From positions 62,001-126,000 of the forward strand of contig JAVYIG010002751.1 in the NCBI GenBank assembly GCA_035222895.1: a DNA stretch of 64,000 bases, written 5' to 3'. The notes beneath the pieces are model-generated. The model was not told the DNA's origin. It saw only the letters and a list, made by a program, of their open reading frames with translations, and ran no database searches. The position numbers were made by a program, and so were the translations under genes. This DNA is from Strongylocentrotus droebachiensis. Its lineage: Eukaryota; Echinodermata; Echinoidea; Camarodonta; Strongylocentrotidae. Positions 62,996 to 64,000 of this stretch are shown piece after piece (position 1 is the first letter of the stretch; each line of letters opens with the position of its first letter).

Positions 62996-64000
62996 ATGAT
63001 GAAGAATATACATAATTATGATGTATCCTCATACAATACTAGTCCAAGTGACTTTGACGGGACATTGCAAAACGTATTTGAAAATTCATTTAGTATCACT
63101 CATGTAAATATTAGATCATTAAATAAAAACATTAATGAATTGCACCTATTGTATGATCAAAGCACAAATTTGATATTATTGCCCTTTCAGAAGTTTGGAA
63201 TGTTACTAGTGTAGACACATTCCCATTAACAGATTATGTTTTGGAGGTTAAATGTCGCCAGGGGAATGAGAGAGGAGGTGGAGTAGGAGCATACATTCAC
63301 AAACAAGTGAATTATGAAATACTTGAATTTAACGTTGCTCATGCAGAAAGCTTGTGGTTAAAAGTGTCTAAGAATAATATTGATAACTTTGTGATCGGTG
63401 TGATTTATAGGAAACCAAATACGAACATTGATGAGTTTCTAAATGGCTTACTTGGTGTATTAGAAAATATAAATATTGGTAGAGCAAATGTAGTTTTAAT
63501 AGGTGATTACAATATTGATCTTTCACTAACAGGTACGCCAAAGATATCTGATTTTTTGAGCGCAATAGAATCTACAGGAATGCAACAGATAATTTCGTCG
63601 CCAACCAGGATGACAAATTTGACTTCGTCTTTAATTGATCATGTGTATACTAATGTGCATAATTACGCCATTCATTCAGGCGTTATTGAAACTGATGTTT
63701 CGGATTATTTTCCAATTTTTGTGATTTTTAAAGGTCGAAATGGTTCAGGAAAGAGCTCCTTTGTGAGGAAGGTTACTCGATCTTATAGAAAGTACAACGT
63801 CTGTCTATTTCAAGAAAATTTGTCAAAACTGAATTGGCAGCATATAATATATAGAAATGGAAATGTGAATGTAGCTTATGAGAATTTTTAGGATATAATT
63901 GTAAATGTGTGTGATAAACATGCACCTAATGTGACATTCAGCAGTTCAAAGAAAAGATCTACACCAAAAAAGCCTTGGATATCAACAGGTATTGTAAAAT
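62996..64000 (+). pseudogene. Non-LTR retrotransposon ORF2, endonuclease domain, damaged and cut by the window end
   Basis: The apurinic-type endonuclease that LINEs use to nick target DNA is recognisable: SITHVNIRSLNKN, then IIALSEVW with the catalytic Glu, GGGVGAYIHKQ, VIGVIYRKPNTN, VVLIGDYNID and SSLIDHVYTN. The final motif reads SDYFPIF where active enzymes have SDH, so the catalytic His is replaced. A frameshift near 63160 separates the first segment (62996-63214) from the second (63241-63891), and a TAG follows at 63889, after which the frame resumes. It lies in the same orientation as the plexin gene. Reverse transcriptase would lie beyond 64000. Confidence 0.88.

Overview
This is a eukaryotic, AT-rich, intron-containing and repeat-dense window, most likely from a marine deuterostome invertebrate. 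I favour an echinoderm, because of the plexin gene, a SINE-type sequence that looks familiar from sea-urchin-like genomes, and the load of miniature inverted-repeat transposons, but the species cannot be fixed from sequence alone. There are no operons, CRISPR arrays or bacterial features.

The one host gene I can support is a plexin (semaphorin receptor) on the + strand. It starts at 6826 and runs through 20 coding exons to 62887. All 19 introns are GT-AG, every exon junction keeps frame, and the joined reading frame is 1245 codons. The order is signal peptide, sema domain (exons 1-3), PSI1 (4-5), IPT1 (6-7), PSI2 (7-8), IPT2 (9-11), PSI3 (12), then IPT domains 3-6 (13-20). That is the full ectodomain of a class-A-length plexin. 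The last visible exon reads into a short hydrophobic stretch and then a TGA, with no basic stop-transfer residues and no cytoplasmic RasGAP region in the window. It is either a natural ectodomain-only (secreted or GPI-anchored) form, or the last exon uses an internal donor and the gene continues beyond 64000.

Intron 1 is about 37 kb (7843-45153) and is mostly transposon debris. It holds two hAT-type elements with 8-bp target duplications (8121-11170 and 33400-35386), a small hAT MITE nested in a long foldback (32064-32367 inside 31752-32629), and a Mutator-like element with about 110-bp inverted termini and a 9-bp duplication (37480-38487). It also holds a satellite of about 245 bp in ten copies (26395-28680), several TA-flanked foldback MITEs, and broken non-LTR retrotransposon pieces (12240-12650, 42350-43117, 44364-44590). 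A degenerate copy of exon 2 lies just upstream of the real exon 2, and a decayed tandem copy of the end of exon 4 lies just after it.

The 6.8 kb upstream of the gene holds further MITEs, a SINE-like remnant and a dispersed repeat. Intron 9 holds a foldback with other foldbacks nested inside it (51412-53299). A damaged LINE endonuclease reading frame begins about 110 bp after the plexin stop and runs off the window. The most unusual shared signal is a near-perfect 18-bp palindrome with a p53-type decamer core, conserved in the arms of three otherwise different foldback families.
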